From NCBI GenBank assembly GCA_027307325.1, contig DAHUXE010000034.1, positions 1 to 32,041 on the forward strand: a stretch of 32,041 nt of DNA, in the 5' to 3' direction. The DNA comes from Gammaproteobacteria bacterium. Its GTDB lineage: Bacteria; Pseudomonadota; Gammaproteobacteria; Steroidobacterales; Steroidobacteraceae. A model generated the notes under the pieces. The model had not been told where the DNA came from, did no database searches, and saw only the letters and a list, made by a program, of their open reading frames with translations. The position numbers were made by a program, and so were the translations under genes. Positions within the stretch are counted from its first letter, which is position 1, and the number at the start of each line of letters is the position of its first letter. Below, piece after piece: positions 16,232 through 24,884 of the stretch.

Positions 16232-17145
16232 TTGAGGAGGCCCCGCGTGCGCAGGTAGTCCTGCGCGACGGACTCGGTCGACTCGCCGTTCACCTGCACG
16301 CGGGCGTTGAGGCGCTGGAGGGTCTCGCGGCTGAAGCTCTCCATGAGCGGCTTCACGATCGCAGCAACCTGCGGATACTCCCTGAGCGCGGCCTCGCGCA
16401 TCGTCGGCACGGGCGCATAAACCGGCTGGTCGTGCCGGTCGTCCTCGAGAACGACCAGGTTGGCCGCCGCGATGCCGCCGTCGGTGCCGTACACCATCGC
16501 GGTATTAATGCCGTTGGTGCGGGCCGCGGCGGCGGTGATGGTAGCCGAGGTCTCCCCGCCCGCGAGCACGATCATCTGGTCCGAGCGCAGCGTGAACCCG
16601 TAAGTTCTCTCGAGCGAGCGCAGCGTGCCGGCGTTGGCGAACTCGGCGGAGCACGCCAGCATCACCTTGCCTCCGCCGGCCACCCAGCGGGCAAAATCGC
16701 TCATGGTGCGCAGCTGGTTGACCGCGGCGACATCGCGCCGCACCGCGAGGGCCCAGGCATTGCTCGCACCGGCAGGCGTCAGCCACACGATGTGGTTGGC
16801 GGTGTAGTCGAGCCGCGCGCCGAGCTCGTATCCCTTGCGCAGATCCTTCCACGCGGGGTTCCCCGGGTCGTTGAAGAAGAGGCCGGCGTTGCCGGTGTAC
16901 TCGACGTAGAGGTCCACCTCGCCCGCCAGCAGTGCCTTGCGCACCACGGGCGTCGCGCCGAGCGTCATGCGGTCGACCGTCGGCACGCCATGCGCATCGA
17001 GTAGCAGGCGGATCATCTCGCCGATCATCGCCGATTCGCTCGAGAGCTTGGAGGAGACCACCACGGCGGCGAGCGCGGCGCCCGGCACGCCGAGCGCGAG
17101 GACCGCGGCGACGCACAGCGACTTGAGAATCCGCCCCACCCGCAC
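16228..17145 (-). CDS. yehZ: Osmoprotectant ABC transporter substrate-binding protein YehZ/OsmF
   Basis: 305 residues, the same as E. coli YehZ. A signal peptide (RILKSLCVAAVLALGVPGAALA) is cut at about residue 26, giving a periplasmic protein. The OpuAC-type fold is shown by VVSSKLSSESAMIGEMIRLLL at the mature N-terminus, the ligand-pocket segment VDLYVEYTGNAG, and YGTDGGI later. It binds a quaternary amine (glycine betaine by family) and delivers it to YehY/YehW. It is the first gene of the operon and divergent from soxB with 57 bases between the starts, so both promoters must share that gap. The GTG at 17145 is used; a second GTG two codons later is possible. Confidence 0.93.
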   Translation of the reverse strand: MRVGRILKSLCVAAVLALGVPGAALAAVVVSSKLSSESAMIGEMIRLLLDAHGVPTVDRMTLGATPVVRKALLAGEVDLYVEYTGNAGLFFNDPGNPAWKDLRKGYELGARLDYTANHIVWLTPAGASNAWALAVRRDVAAVNQLRTMSDFARWVAGGGKVMLACSAEFANAGTLRSLERTYGFTLRSDQMIVLAGGETSATITAAAARTNGINTAMVYGTDGGIAAANLVVLEDDRHDQPVYAPVPTMREAALREYPQVAAIVKPLMESFSRETLQRLNARVQVNGESTESVAQDYLRTRGLLK

Positions 17146-17187
17146 ACGTTGTCGCGTGTCATCGTGCGCGTCAAGGGCCGCAGACCT

Positions 17188-17193
17188 TATGAT
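17188..17193 (+). promoter_or_regulatory. Possible -10 box for soxB, suggesting a near-leaderless mRNA
   Basis: TATGAT lies 9 bases before the soxB ATG (17203). If used, transcription would start at about 17200, leaving almost no 5' leader, which agrees with the lack of a Shine-Dalgarno before that ATG. No good -35 box is seen at the expected distance. Confidence 0.25.
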
Positions 17194-17202
17194 GCCGTCC
17201 CG

Positions 17203-18510
17203 ATGCCGCCCGCGCCGCGCCCTTCAGCACCCGCCATCGCTCCCGAGCGGACCTCGAGCGGCCGCTACTCCCTGTGGCGGCTGCTGCGCGAGGGACTCAA
17301 CGGACAGCGCGGCTGGTCGCGTGCCTGGGTCAAGGCGGCGCCGCGTCCGCGCTATCGCGTCGTGATCGTCGGCGGCGGCGGCCACGGGCTCGCGACCGCT
17401 TTCTACCTCGCGACCGGCCACGGCATCTGCGACGTCGCGGTGCTCGAGCGCGGCCCGCTCGGCCTGGGCAACGTCGCCCGCAACACCACCATCATCCGTT
17501 CCAACTACTTCCAACCCGCCAACATCCGCTTCTACGATTTCTCGCTGCGGCTGTGGGAGCGGCTCGAGCGCAGCCTCAACTTCAACGCCATGGTGAGCCA
17601 GCGCGGCACGCTCAATCTCTTTCACACCGAGGCGCAGCGCGACCTGTTCACCCGCCGTGCGAACCTGATGCGCCTCGAGGGCGTCGATGCCGCGGCGCTG
17701 TCGCGCGCGGCGGTCAAGGCGCTGGTGCCGCTCGTCGATCTCGACAACGGCCGTTATCCGGTGCTCGGCGGGTTCCTGCAGCCGCGCGGCGGCACGGTGC
17801 GCCATGACGCGGTCGCCTGGGGCTACGCGCGCGGCGCATCCGAGGCGGGCGTCGACATCGTCGAGCATTGCGCGGTGACCGGGATCCGGCGCGAGGGCGA
17901 GCGGGTAGTTGGCGTCGAGACCAGCCGCGGCTTCATCGCCGCCGACGTCGTGTGCCTCGCGGTGGCGGGGCACTCCTCCGAGCTCGCGCGCATGGCGGGC
18001 CTGGAGCTCCCGATCGAGACTCACGTGCTGCAGGCCTTCGTGACCGAGGGCGTCAAGCCGGTGCTCGACGTGGTGCTCACCTACGGCGCCGGCCACTTCT
18101 ACATCAGCCAGTCCGACAAGGGCGGGCTGGTGTTCGGCGGCGCGATCGACGGTTACAACACCTACGGCCAGCGTGGGACGCTGCCGATGGTGGAAGAAGT
18201 GACCGCGGCCGCGGTGACGCTGCTGCCGGCGCTCGCACGCGTGAAGGTGCTGCGGCAGTGGGGCGGCGTCATGGACATGAGCATGGATGGCTCGCCGATC
18301 ATCTCGCAGACCCCGCTCGCCGGGCTCGTCCTGAACGGCGGCTGGTGCTACGGGGGCTTCAAGGCGATTCCCGCCGGCGGCTTCACTACCGCACATCTGA
18401 TCGCGCACGGCGCCCCGCACCCGGTGGCGGCGCACCTCGACCTCGGGCGCTTCGCGGCCGGCCGTACGGTCGACGAGCGCGGCGTGGGCCCGTTCCCTTA
18501 TCTGCACTGA
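17203..18510 (+). CDS. soxB: Heterotetrameric sarcosine oxidase, beta subunit
   Basis: 435 residues from ATG 17203; a TTG 18 codons upstream would give a basic, unlikely extension. After the typical SLWRLLREGLNGQRGWSRAW segment comes the FAD-binding VVIVGGGGHGLATAFYLA (glycines at 57-62), and His201 in VRHDAVAWGYAR matches the conserved histidine that carries covalent FMN in this subunit. The C-terminus has GGWCYGGFKAIPAGG, near the substrate site. SoxB is the catalytic flavin subunit that oxidises sarcosine to glycine with SoxA, SoxD and SoxG in the cytoplasm. It heads a dense plus-strand operon and is divergent from yehZ, which fits joint control by a methylated-amine signal (inference). 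The N-terminus is about 20 residues longer than usual and Pro/Ala-rich. Confidence 0.95.
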   Translation: MPPAPRPSAPAIAPERTSSGRYSLWRLLREGLNGQRGWSRAWVKAAPRPRYRVVIVGGGGHGLATAFYLATGHGICDVAVLERGPLGLGNVARNTTIIRSNYFQPANIRFYDFSLRLWERLERSLNFNAMVSQRGTLNLFHTEAQRDLFTRRANLMRLEGVDAAALSRAAVKALVPLVDLDNGRYPVLGGFLQPRGGTVRHDAVAWGYARGASEAGVDIVEHCAVTGIRREGERVVGVETSRGFIAADVVCLAVAGHSSELARMAGLELPIETHVLQAFVTEGVKPVLDVVLTYGAGHFYISQSDKGGLVFGGAIDGYNTYGQRGTLPMVEEVTAAAVTLLPALARVKVLRQWGGVMDMSMDGSPIISQTPLAGLVLNGGWCYGGFKAIPAGGFTTAHLIAHGAPHPVAAHLDLGRFAAGRTVDERGVGPFPYLH

Positions 18511-18519
18511 AGCCGCGCC

Positions 18520-18801
18520 ATGCTGAGGATCCCCTGCCCCTGGTGCGGCACACGCGACGAAGCCGAGTTTCGCTATCACGGCGATGCCACGAGACCGCGC
18601 CCGACGGCCGCAGACACGCTCGCGGACTTCAGCCGCTACACCTATGGGCGCGACAACCCGCTCGGCTGGCATCTCGAGTGGTGGCTGCACGTCGGCGGCT
18701 GCCGCAGGCTCCTCAAGGTCGAGCGCCACACGCTGAGCCACGAGATCCGCTGGGTGGGTACCCCTGAGGCCAGCCCTGCGCCCGAGGTGCAGGCGCCGTG
18801 A
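18520..18801 (+). CDS. soxD: Sarcosine oxidase, delta subunit
   Basis: 93 residues, typical for SoxD. The zinc site is complete: Cys6 and Cys9 in CPWCG, then His57 and Cys61 in LHVGGC. The surrounding TRDEAEFRYHGDA and DNPLGWHLEWW sequences are hallmarks of the family. SoxD is a small zinc-binding structural subunit of the heterotetramer. It begins 9 bases after the soxB stop, and its TGA overlaps the soxA GTG (GTGA), so it is translationally coupled. The last 15 residues are a loose, proline-containing tail. Confidence 0.95.
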   Translation: MLRIPCPWCGTRDEAEFRYHGDATRPRPTAADTLADFSRYTYGRDNPLGWHLEWWLHVGGCRRLLKVERHTLSHEIRWVGTPEASPAPEVQAP

Positions 18802-21737
18802 CCGGCCCGGCACGAATCGCGCAAGGGCTCCTCACCGACCCCGCGCGCCCGCTCGCATTCCGCTTCGACGGCAGCGAGATGCGGGGACTCGCCGGCGACA
18901 CGCTCGCCTCGGCGCTCCTTGCCAACGGCCGCCGCCTGGTCGGGCGCAGCTTCAAGTACCACCGGCCGCGCGGCATCGTGACAGCGGGGTGCGAGGAGCC
19001 CTGTGCGCTCGTCGACCTCATCGGCGCCGCTGGCCGCGAGCCCAACCAGCTCGCGACTACGCTCGCCCTCCACGAGGGTCTCGTGGCCGTGAGCCAGAAC
19101 CGCTGGCCGTCGCTCGAGCTCGACGTGCTCGCCGTCAACGATCTTCTCGGCCGCTTTCTGCCGGCGGGCTTCTACTACAAGACCTTCATGGCGCCGGGCT
19201 GGGCCTGGGAGCGCCTCTACGAGCCGCTCATCCGCCGCGCCGCGGGCTTAGGGAAGCTCGCCGCCCGCGTCACCGAACACGCCGCGCCAGCGGAAATCGT
19301 CCACGATCACGCGGACGTGCTGGTGGTGGGTGCAGGCAGCGCCGGTCTCGCGGCAGCCGCGGTGCTGGGCACGGCGGGCCTGCGCGTCCTGCTCGCCGAC
19401 CAGGACGTGATGCCGGGAGGCGGCACGCTCCTCGATCCGCGCTGGAGCGGCTGGCGGGAGGAGATCTGCCGGCGGATCGCGGCACTGCCGACGGTCCGTC
19501 GTCTTGCGCGTACGACGGTGCTCGGGGCGTACGGACACGGCGTATTCGGGACGCTCGAGGCGCTCGCGCCGCAAGAGCGCGCGCGTTTCGGCGGCCTGCG
19601 CGAGCGGCTGCGCGTGGTGCGGGCCCGCAGGGTACTGCTCGCCTGCGGGGCCGGCGAGCGACTGATCGCCTTTCCAGGCAACGATGTTCCGGGAGTCATG
19701 CTGGCGGGCGCCGCCCTCGGCTACCTGCGCCGCTACGGGGTCGCGGCGGGTCTCAAGCCTGTGTTCTTCCTCAACAACGACGAGGCTTATGAGACCGTGT
19801 TTGCGCTCGCCGAGGCGCGGGTGCTCGCGGCAGCGGTGATCGACCCGCGTCCGAGCGGCCGCGCGGCCGCGCGCGCGCAGGAGGCGGGCATCGAGGTGAT
19901 CGCCGGTGCCGTCGTCTGCCGGGTGCGCGGCCGGCGCGGGGTCCGCGGCGTGCGCGTAATGGGAGCGAATGGCAGCACCCGCCGCCTCGACGCGGATTGT
20001 CTTCTCATGTCGGGTGGCCACAGCCCCGCCACCTCGCTCGCCTGCCAGCTCGGCGCCCGGCTCGAGTGGCACGAGCGGATCGCCGCCTTCACGGCGGAGC
20101 CGCCCTCCCCGGCAGGACGGGCTGCCGGCGCCGCGCGCGGCGTATATGGACTCGCGGCCGCGGCTCTCGACGGTGAGACGGCAGCCCGAGCGCTCGCCGC
20201 GGAGCTCGGGCGGACGGCCCCGCTGCTTGCCGCGGGCCCTGGCCTGCCGTCCGACCCGGACGCGACTCCGCTCGTGCCGTTCTGGGAAGTGCGCGCGCCG
20301 GGCAAGGCCTTCGTCGATCTGCAGAACGACGTGACGGCCGATGACGTGCGCCTCGCCTGCCGCGAGGGCTATGAGCACGTCGAGCACATGAAGCGCTTCA
20401 CGACCTGCGCGATGGCGACCGATCAGGGCCGCATCGGCGGCCTGGTGGCCGCCGCGGTGCTCGCCCACGCGCGCGGCGCGCCGCTCGCCGAGGTCGGACA
20501 GGTGAAGCCGCGCCCGTTCCTCGAGCCGGTGCCGTTTGCGGCGCTCGCCGGCGGCGAAGTACGCGGCCACTACAAGCCGAAGCGCCGAGTGCCGCTGCAC
20601 GACTGGCACGAGCGCGCCGGCGCGACCTTCGTCAACACGGGGCTGTGGCTGCGGCCGCTCGTCTATTCGCGTGCCGCCGGCTGGGAGCCGGTGCTCGAGG
20701 AAGCGCGCGCCGTGCGGCGCGCGGCCGGCATCACCGACGTCTCGACGCTCGGCAAGATCGACGTGCAGGGACCGGACGCCGCGCGTTTCCTCGACTTCGT
20801 CTACGCCAACACGTTCTCGACGCTCGCAGTGGGCCGCGCGCGCTACGGCATCATGCTGCGCGAGGACGGCATGCTGTTCGACGACGGGACCACCTCGCGC
20901 CTGGGTGCCACCCACTTCCTCGTCACCACCACCACCGCCAACAGCGCCGCCGTGCTCGAGCACCTGGAGTTTCATCTGCAGGCGGTGTGCCGCGAGCTCG
21001 ACGTGGTCCTCACCGACGTCGGCGATCAGTGGGCACAGTTCGCGGTCGCGGGTCCGCGTGCGCGCGAGGTGATAGCCTCCGTGGTCGAGGGTCTCGACCT
21101 GACGAACGCAGCCTTCCCGTTCATGGCCGCGGCCGAGGCGAGGATTGCGGGAATCTCCGGGCGGCTCTTCCGCATCTCCTTTTCGGGCGAGCTGGCCTAC
21201 GAGCTCGCCGTGCCGGCGCGCACGGCGCCCGTGGCGTGGCAGGCGGTGCTTGCGGCGGGCAGCCGTTACGGCATCCGCCCCTATGGGCTCGATGCCCTGA
21301 ATACGCTGCGCATCGAGAAGGGTCACGTCACGACGGCCGAGCTCAACGGCAACACCACGGCCGACGATCTGGGTTTCCAGCGCATGCTGAAGAAGAGCGG
21401 CGACTTCATCGGCCGCGCCCTCGGCGCGCGTCCGGGTCTTGCCGCGACCGATCGGCTGCAGCTCGTCGGTGTGCGCCCCGTCGACCGCGCGCGACGCCTG
21501 CGCAACGGAATGCACCTCGTCGCACCGGAGTCGCCGCGGACGAGCCTCGGCTACGTCACGTCCTCGACCCCGTCCGTCGAGCTCGAAGGGTGGGTGGGGC
21601 TCGCCCTGCTCGCCGGCGGCCGGCAGCGTATCGGCACACGCCTTCTCGGCACCTCGCCCATCCATGGCGAGCGCACCGAGCTGGAAGTGGTGAGTCCCCA
21701 CATGCTCGATGCGGAGAACACCCGTGTCCGGTCCTGA
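18798..21737 (+). CDS. soxA: Sarcosine oxidase, alpha subunit
   Basis: 979 residues, the usual size. In order: an N-terminal ferredoxin-like fold (FRFDGSEMRGLAGDTLASALLANG, RSFKYHRPRGI, with CEEPC at about 70-74); a dinucleotide-binding domain (VLVVGAGSAGLAAAAVLG, about 174-191); a region ending at VDLQNDVTADDVRLACREGYEHVEHMKRFT that is conserved in SoxA; and a C-terminal aminomethyltransferase (GcvT-like) domain from about 600 on (ITDVSTLGKIDVQGPDAARFLDFVY), which binds tetrahydrofolate and takes the methyl carbon as methylene-THF. It is coupled by overlap to soxD upstream and soxG downstream. Confidence 0.95.
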   Translation: MTGPARIAQGLLTDPARPLAFRFDGSEMRGLAGDTLASALLANGRRLVGRSFKYHRPRGIVTAGCEEPCALVDLIGAAGREPNQLATTLALHEGLVAVSQNRWPSLELDVLAVNDLLGRFLPAGFYYKTFMAPGWAWERLYEPLIRRAAGLGKLAARVTEHAAPAEIVHDHADVLVVGAGSAGLAAAAVLGTAGLRVLLADQDVMPGGGTLLDPRWSGWREEICRRIAALPTVRRLARTTVLGAYGHGVFGTLEALAPQERARFGGLRERLRVVRARRVLLACGAGERLIAFPGNDVPGVMLAGAALGYLRRYGVAAGLKPVFFLNNDEAYETVFALAEARVLAAAVIDPRPSGRAAARAQEAGIEVIAGAVVCRVRGRRGVRGVRVMGANGSTRRLDADCLLMSGGHSPATSLACQLGARLEWHERIAAFTAEPPSPAGRAAGAARGVYGLAAAALDGETAARALAAELGRTAPLLAAGPGLPSDPDATPLVPFWEVRAPGKAFVDLQNDVTADDVRLACREGYEHVEHMKRFTTCAMATDQGRIGGLVAAAVLAHARGAPLAEVGQVKPRPFLEPVPFAALAGGEVRGHYKPKRRVPLHDWHERAGATFVNTGLWLRPLVYSRAAGWEPVLEEARAVRRAAGITDVSTLGKIDVQGPDAARFLDFVYANTFSTLAVGRARYGIMLREDGMLFDDGTTSRLGATHFLVTTTTANSAAVLEHLEFHLQAVCRELDVVLTDVGDQWAQFAVAGPRAREVIASVVEGLDLTNAAFPFMAAAEARIAGISGRLFRISFSGELAYELAVPARTAPVAWQAVLAAGSRYGIRPYGLDALNTLRIEKGHVTTAELNGNTTADDLGFQRMLKKSGDFIGRALGARPGLAATDRLQLVGVRPVDRARRLRNGMHLVAPESPRTSLGYVTSSTPSVELEGWVGLALLAGGRQRIGTRLLGTSPIHGERTELEVVSPHMLDAENTRVRS

Positions 21738-22293
21738 AGGCGCGATCACGCTCGCCTCCTGTCCCGCGGACATCGTGGAGCTCGCGGCGTTCCGCGCGCG
21801 CGCGTCCGACCTTGCGCGGCTCGCCGCCGCGCAGGACTTCGCGCTCGCCGCGGGGGGTGGAACCGCAGCTCGCGCCGGCCGCCTCTCACTGAGTGTCCGC
21901 CCCGACCGCTGGCTCCTCCTCACGACCCCCGCCGCTCCCGGCGAGAGCGCGGCGCTCCGCCGGGAGATGTGCAGGGGGTGCGGCGCCGTCGTGGACCTGT
22001 CCTCGGCACTGGTGGCGTTCCTGCTCGCCGGTACCGCGGTTCCCGAGATGCTCGCGCGGGCCTGCAGGCTCGACCTCGAGGGACGCGCGTTCCCGAAAGG
22101 CTGCGCCGCTGCCACAATCATGGTGCAGGTCCCGGCGATCCTCGCCCGGCTCAGCGCGGGGATGCTGCTCCTGACGCCGGCGACCACGGCGCGGCACCTG
22201 CGCGAGTGGCTGGTGGAGACTTCACAGCCCTTCGGGCTCGCGCTGGCCCCGGATGCGACCGTGAGCGCGTTGTGCGGAGAGAGTCAGACATGA
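21724..22293 (+). CDS. soxG: Sarcosine oxidase, gamma subunit
   Basis: 189 residues. GTG 21724 is preferred because GGAG (21713-21716) stands 7 bases upstream; an ATG at 21709 is in frame but has that site inside it. Both begin within the end of soxA. Sequence features are those of the poorly conserved SoxG family: LSVRPDRWLLL, VVDLSSALVAFLLAG and the RACRLDLEGRAFPKGCAAATIM stretch. It is a small GcvT-like subunit that completes the heterotetramer. Its TGA overlaps the next gene's ATG (ATGA). The family assignment leans on both motifs and position. Confidence 0.9.
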   Translation: MSGPEGAITLASCPADIVELAAFRARASDLARLAAAQDFALAAGGGTAARAGRLSLSVRPDRWLLLTTPAAPGESAALRREMCRGCGAVVDLSSALVAFLLAGTAVPEMLARACRLDLEGRAFPKGCAAATIMVQVPAILARLSAGMLLLTPATTARHLREWLVETSQPFGLALAPDATVSALCGESQT

Positions 22294-24704
22294 AGGATTC
22301 GGCACGGGCCGTAGTCATCGGAGGTGGAGTAGTGGGCGCGAGCGTGCTCTACCACCTGGCGAAGATCGGCTGGACGGACGTGCTGCTCGTCGAGAAGAGC
22401 GAGCTCACCTCCGGGTCTACCTGGCACGCCGCTGGCGGCATGCATACCTTCAACGGCGAGGCCAACATCTCGCGGCTGCAGAAATACACGATCGACCTCT
22501 ACCGGGAGATCGAGCAGGTGTCCGGCCAGTCCTGCGGGCTGCATCCAAACGGCGGCCTCATGCTGGCGGCGACCCCGGGTGAGCTCGACAGCCTGCGACT
22601 GATCTGCTCCCGGGCGCGATATCTCGGCATGGAGACCGAGATGATCTCGCTCGAGCAGGCGCTCGAGTACAACCCGCTCATCGACCCCGGCTTCTTCGTC
22701 GGCGCGCTGTGGCGTGCCGACGGGGGCCATTGCGATCCTTCCGGGACCACCAACGCATATGCCAGGGCGGCGCGGCAGCTCGGCGCCTCGGTCGAGCGCT
22801 TCACGCGCGTCGAGTCGCTCGCGCAGCGCCGCGACGGCAGCTGGGATGTCGTGACCGACAAGGGCACGGTGCACGCCGAGCACGTGGTCAACTGCGCAGG
22901 CCTCTGGGCGCGCGAAGTCGGCCACATGGCCGGCATCGAGCTGCCGGTGCTCGCGATGGAGCACCACTATCTCATCACCGAGGATCTCCCCGAGCTCAAA
23001 GGGAGCGCGCGCGAGATCGTCAACACCACCGACTACGCCGGCGAGATCTACGTGCGCCAGGAGCGCGGCGGGGTGCTGATCGGCACCTACGAGCCTCACG
23101 GGATCGTATGGTCGCCCGTAAGGACCCCCGATGACTTCGCGATGCAGCTGCTCCCGGAGGACTTCGAGCGGCTGGCGCCCTACTTCGAAGTCGGCTTCAG
23201 GCACTTTCCGGCTCTGGGTCGCGTCGGCATCCGCAAGGCGGTGAATGGTCCCTTCACGTTCGCGCCCGACGGCAATCCGCTCGTGGGACCGGTGCGCGGC
23301 CTCCGGAACTACTGGGTCGCGTGCGCCGTCATGGCGGGCTTCAGCCAGGGGGGCGGCATCGGGCTGGTGCTGTCGCGCTGGATGGCGCAGAGCGACCCGG
23401 GCCAGGACATCATCTCGATGGACGTGGCGCGCTTCGGAGCATTCGCGACGCCGAAGTACACCTCGATCAAGGTTCCGGAGAATTACTCGCGGCGCTTCCG
23501 CCTCGCCTATCCCAACGAGGAGCTGCCGGCGGCACGGCCGCTGCGCCGCTCGCCCATCTACGACAGGCTGAGAGCGGCGGGCGCCTGCATGGGCGCCAAC
23601 TACGGGCTCGAGAACGCGCTGTGGTTCGCGCCGCCCGGCGTGGAGCCGGTCGAGACCCCGACCTATCGCCGCTCCGAGGCTTTTCCGCTCGTGCGCGCCG
23701 AGTGTCACGCGGTGCGCAGCGCCGTCGGCCTCTACGAGACCACCAACTACGGCAAGTACGAGGTCGCGGGCCGCGGCGCGCGCGCCTGGCTCGACCGTGT
23801 GTTCGCCTCGCGCATCCCGCGACCGGGCCGGCTCGCGCTTGCGCCCATGTTGAACCCCGCCGGCCGCGTCGTCGGCGATCTCACCATTGCCTGTCTCGCC
23901 GCTGACCGGTTCCTGATCTTCGGCTCGGGCTTCGCCGAGGAATTTCACCTGCGCTGGTTCTGGCAGTCGGAGCCGCCGCCGGATGTCTGCGTGCGCTCGC
24001 TGGCTTCCACGTTGAACGGCGTGTCGATCGCGGGCCCGCGCTCGCGCGAGCTGGTGCAGCGCCTCACGCGTATCGATCTGTCGGCCGGCTCGTTCAAGCT
24101 GTTCGCGGTGCGCGAGACGGCCGTGGGCTTCGCCCCCGCGGTCCTCAGCCGCGCCGGCTTCACCGGCGAGCTCGGCTACGAGATCTGGACGACGCCCGAT
24201 TATTTCGTGGCGCTATACGACGAGCTTGTGGATGCCGGGGGTGATCTCGGCCTGAAGCTCTTCGGCGGGCGGGCGCTCTCGTCGCTGCGCCTCGAGAAGG
24301 GCTACGGCTCCTTCCAGAAGGATTTCCGGCCCGATTACACCGCCGCCGAGACCGGGCTCGACCGCTTCGTCGACTTCGACAAGGCGGACTTCACGGGCCG
24401 GGGGGCGGCGCTCGCCGAGCGCGCTGCGGGGCCTGAGCGCCGCTTCGTCGTCATGGAGGTCGAGGCGCTCGATGCCGAGGTGATCGGCTACGAGTCGATC
24501 ATGAAGGATGGCGCCGCGGTCGGCTATGTGACCTCGGGCGCGTTCGGGCACTGCATAGGCAAGAGCCTGGCGGCGGGCTACGTGCCGAGTGCGCTGGCCC
24601 GCGATGGCGCACGCTTCGAGATCGACATGCTCGGCGAGATGCGCGCCGCGACCGTGCGGCTCGAGCCCCGCTACGATCCCCAGGGCCTGAAGCTTCGCTC
24701 CTGA
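22290..24704 (+). CDS. Dimethylglycine/sarcosine dehydrogenase-like flavoprotein with GcvT domain
   Basis: 804 residues, close to mitochondrial and bacterial dimethylglycine dehydrogenases. The N-terminal DAO-type FAD domain has VVIGGGVVGASVLYHLA (about 8-24) and GSTWHAAGG, where His46 corresponds to the histidine that bears covalent FAD in dimethylglycine dehydrogenase. PDGNPLVGP and GGGIGLVLSRWM close the flavin domain near residues 325-370. From about 420 the sequence is aminomethyltransferase-like (VGLYETTNYGKYEVAGRGARAWLDRV, SRAGFTGELGYEIW), so it should make methylene-THF while demethylating an N-methylglycine. Fused to the sox operon by ATGA overlap, it would act one step before SoxBDAG (dimethylglycine to sarcosine) by inference. 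Which N-methylated substrate it prefers cannot be read here. Confidence 0.9.
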   Translation: MKDSARAVVIGGGVVGASVLYHLAKIGWTDVLLVEKSELTSGSTWHAAGGMHTFNGEANISRLQKYTIDLYREIEQVSGQSCGLHPNGGLMLAATPGELDSLRLICSRARYLGMETEMISLEQALEYNPLIDPGFFVGALWRADGGHCDPSGTTNAYARAARQLGASVERFTRVESLAQRRDGSWDVVTDKGTVHAEHVVNCAGLWAREVGHMAGIELPVLAMEHHYLITEDLPELKGSAREIVNTTDYAGEIYVRQERGGVLIGTYEPHGIVWSPVRTPDDFAMQLLPEDFERLAPYFEVGFRHFPALGRVGIRKAVNGPFTFAPDGNPLVGPVRGLRNYWVACAVMAGFSQGGGIGLVLSRWMAQSDPGQDIISMDVARFGAFATPKYTSIKVPENYSRRFRLAYPNEELPAARPLRRSPIYDRLRAAGACMGANYGLENALWFAPPGVEPVETPTYRRSEAFPLVRAECHAVRSAVGLYETTNYGKYEVAGRGARAWLDRVFASRIPRPGRLALAPMLNPAGRVVGDLTIACLAADRFLIFGSGFAEEFHLRWFWQSEPPPDVCVRSLASTLNGVSIAGPRSRELVQRLTRIDLSAGSFKLFAVRETAVGFAPAVLSRAGFTGELGYEIWTTPDYFVALYDELVDAGGDLGLKLFGGRALSSLRLEKGYGSFQKDFRPDYTAAETGLDRFVDFDKADFTGRGAALAERAAGPERRFVVMEVEALDAEVIGYESIMKDGAAVGYVTSGAFGHCIGKSLAAGYVPSALARDGARFEIDMLGEMRAATVRLEPRYDPQGLKLRS

Positions 24705-24884
24705 CCCGAGCTCGCCGCGCCAGGCCGCGGGCGAAACCGCGCACTGCGCCTCTGGTGCACCGCATCCACCCCGCCGGGTCTGCCACGGCCGTCTCAGAAT
24801 CGCGTCTGTGACCCGTGACACACTCGGCCTCCACTTGCAGCCCTCCGGGCAGCTGCCACCCGGCCGCCAGAGAGAGTCGTCGCG

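Noticed and set aside
17149-17202. N-terminal extension of soxB from TTG 17149
   Set aside because: Extension is basic and unlike SoxB N-termini, and it would leave only 3 bases between the divergent yehZ and soxB starts.
19248-22187. 979-codon open frame on the minus strand opposite soxA
   Set aside because: Low-complexity Arg/Ala/Gly/His translation, opposite a well-matched gene; a by-product of high GC.
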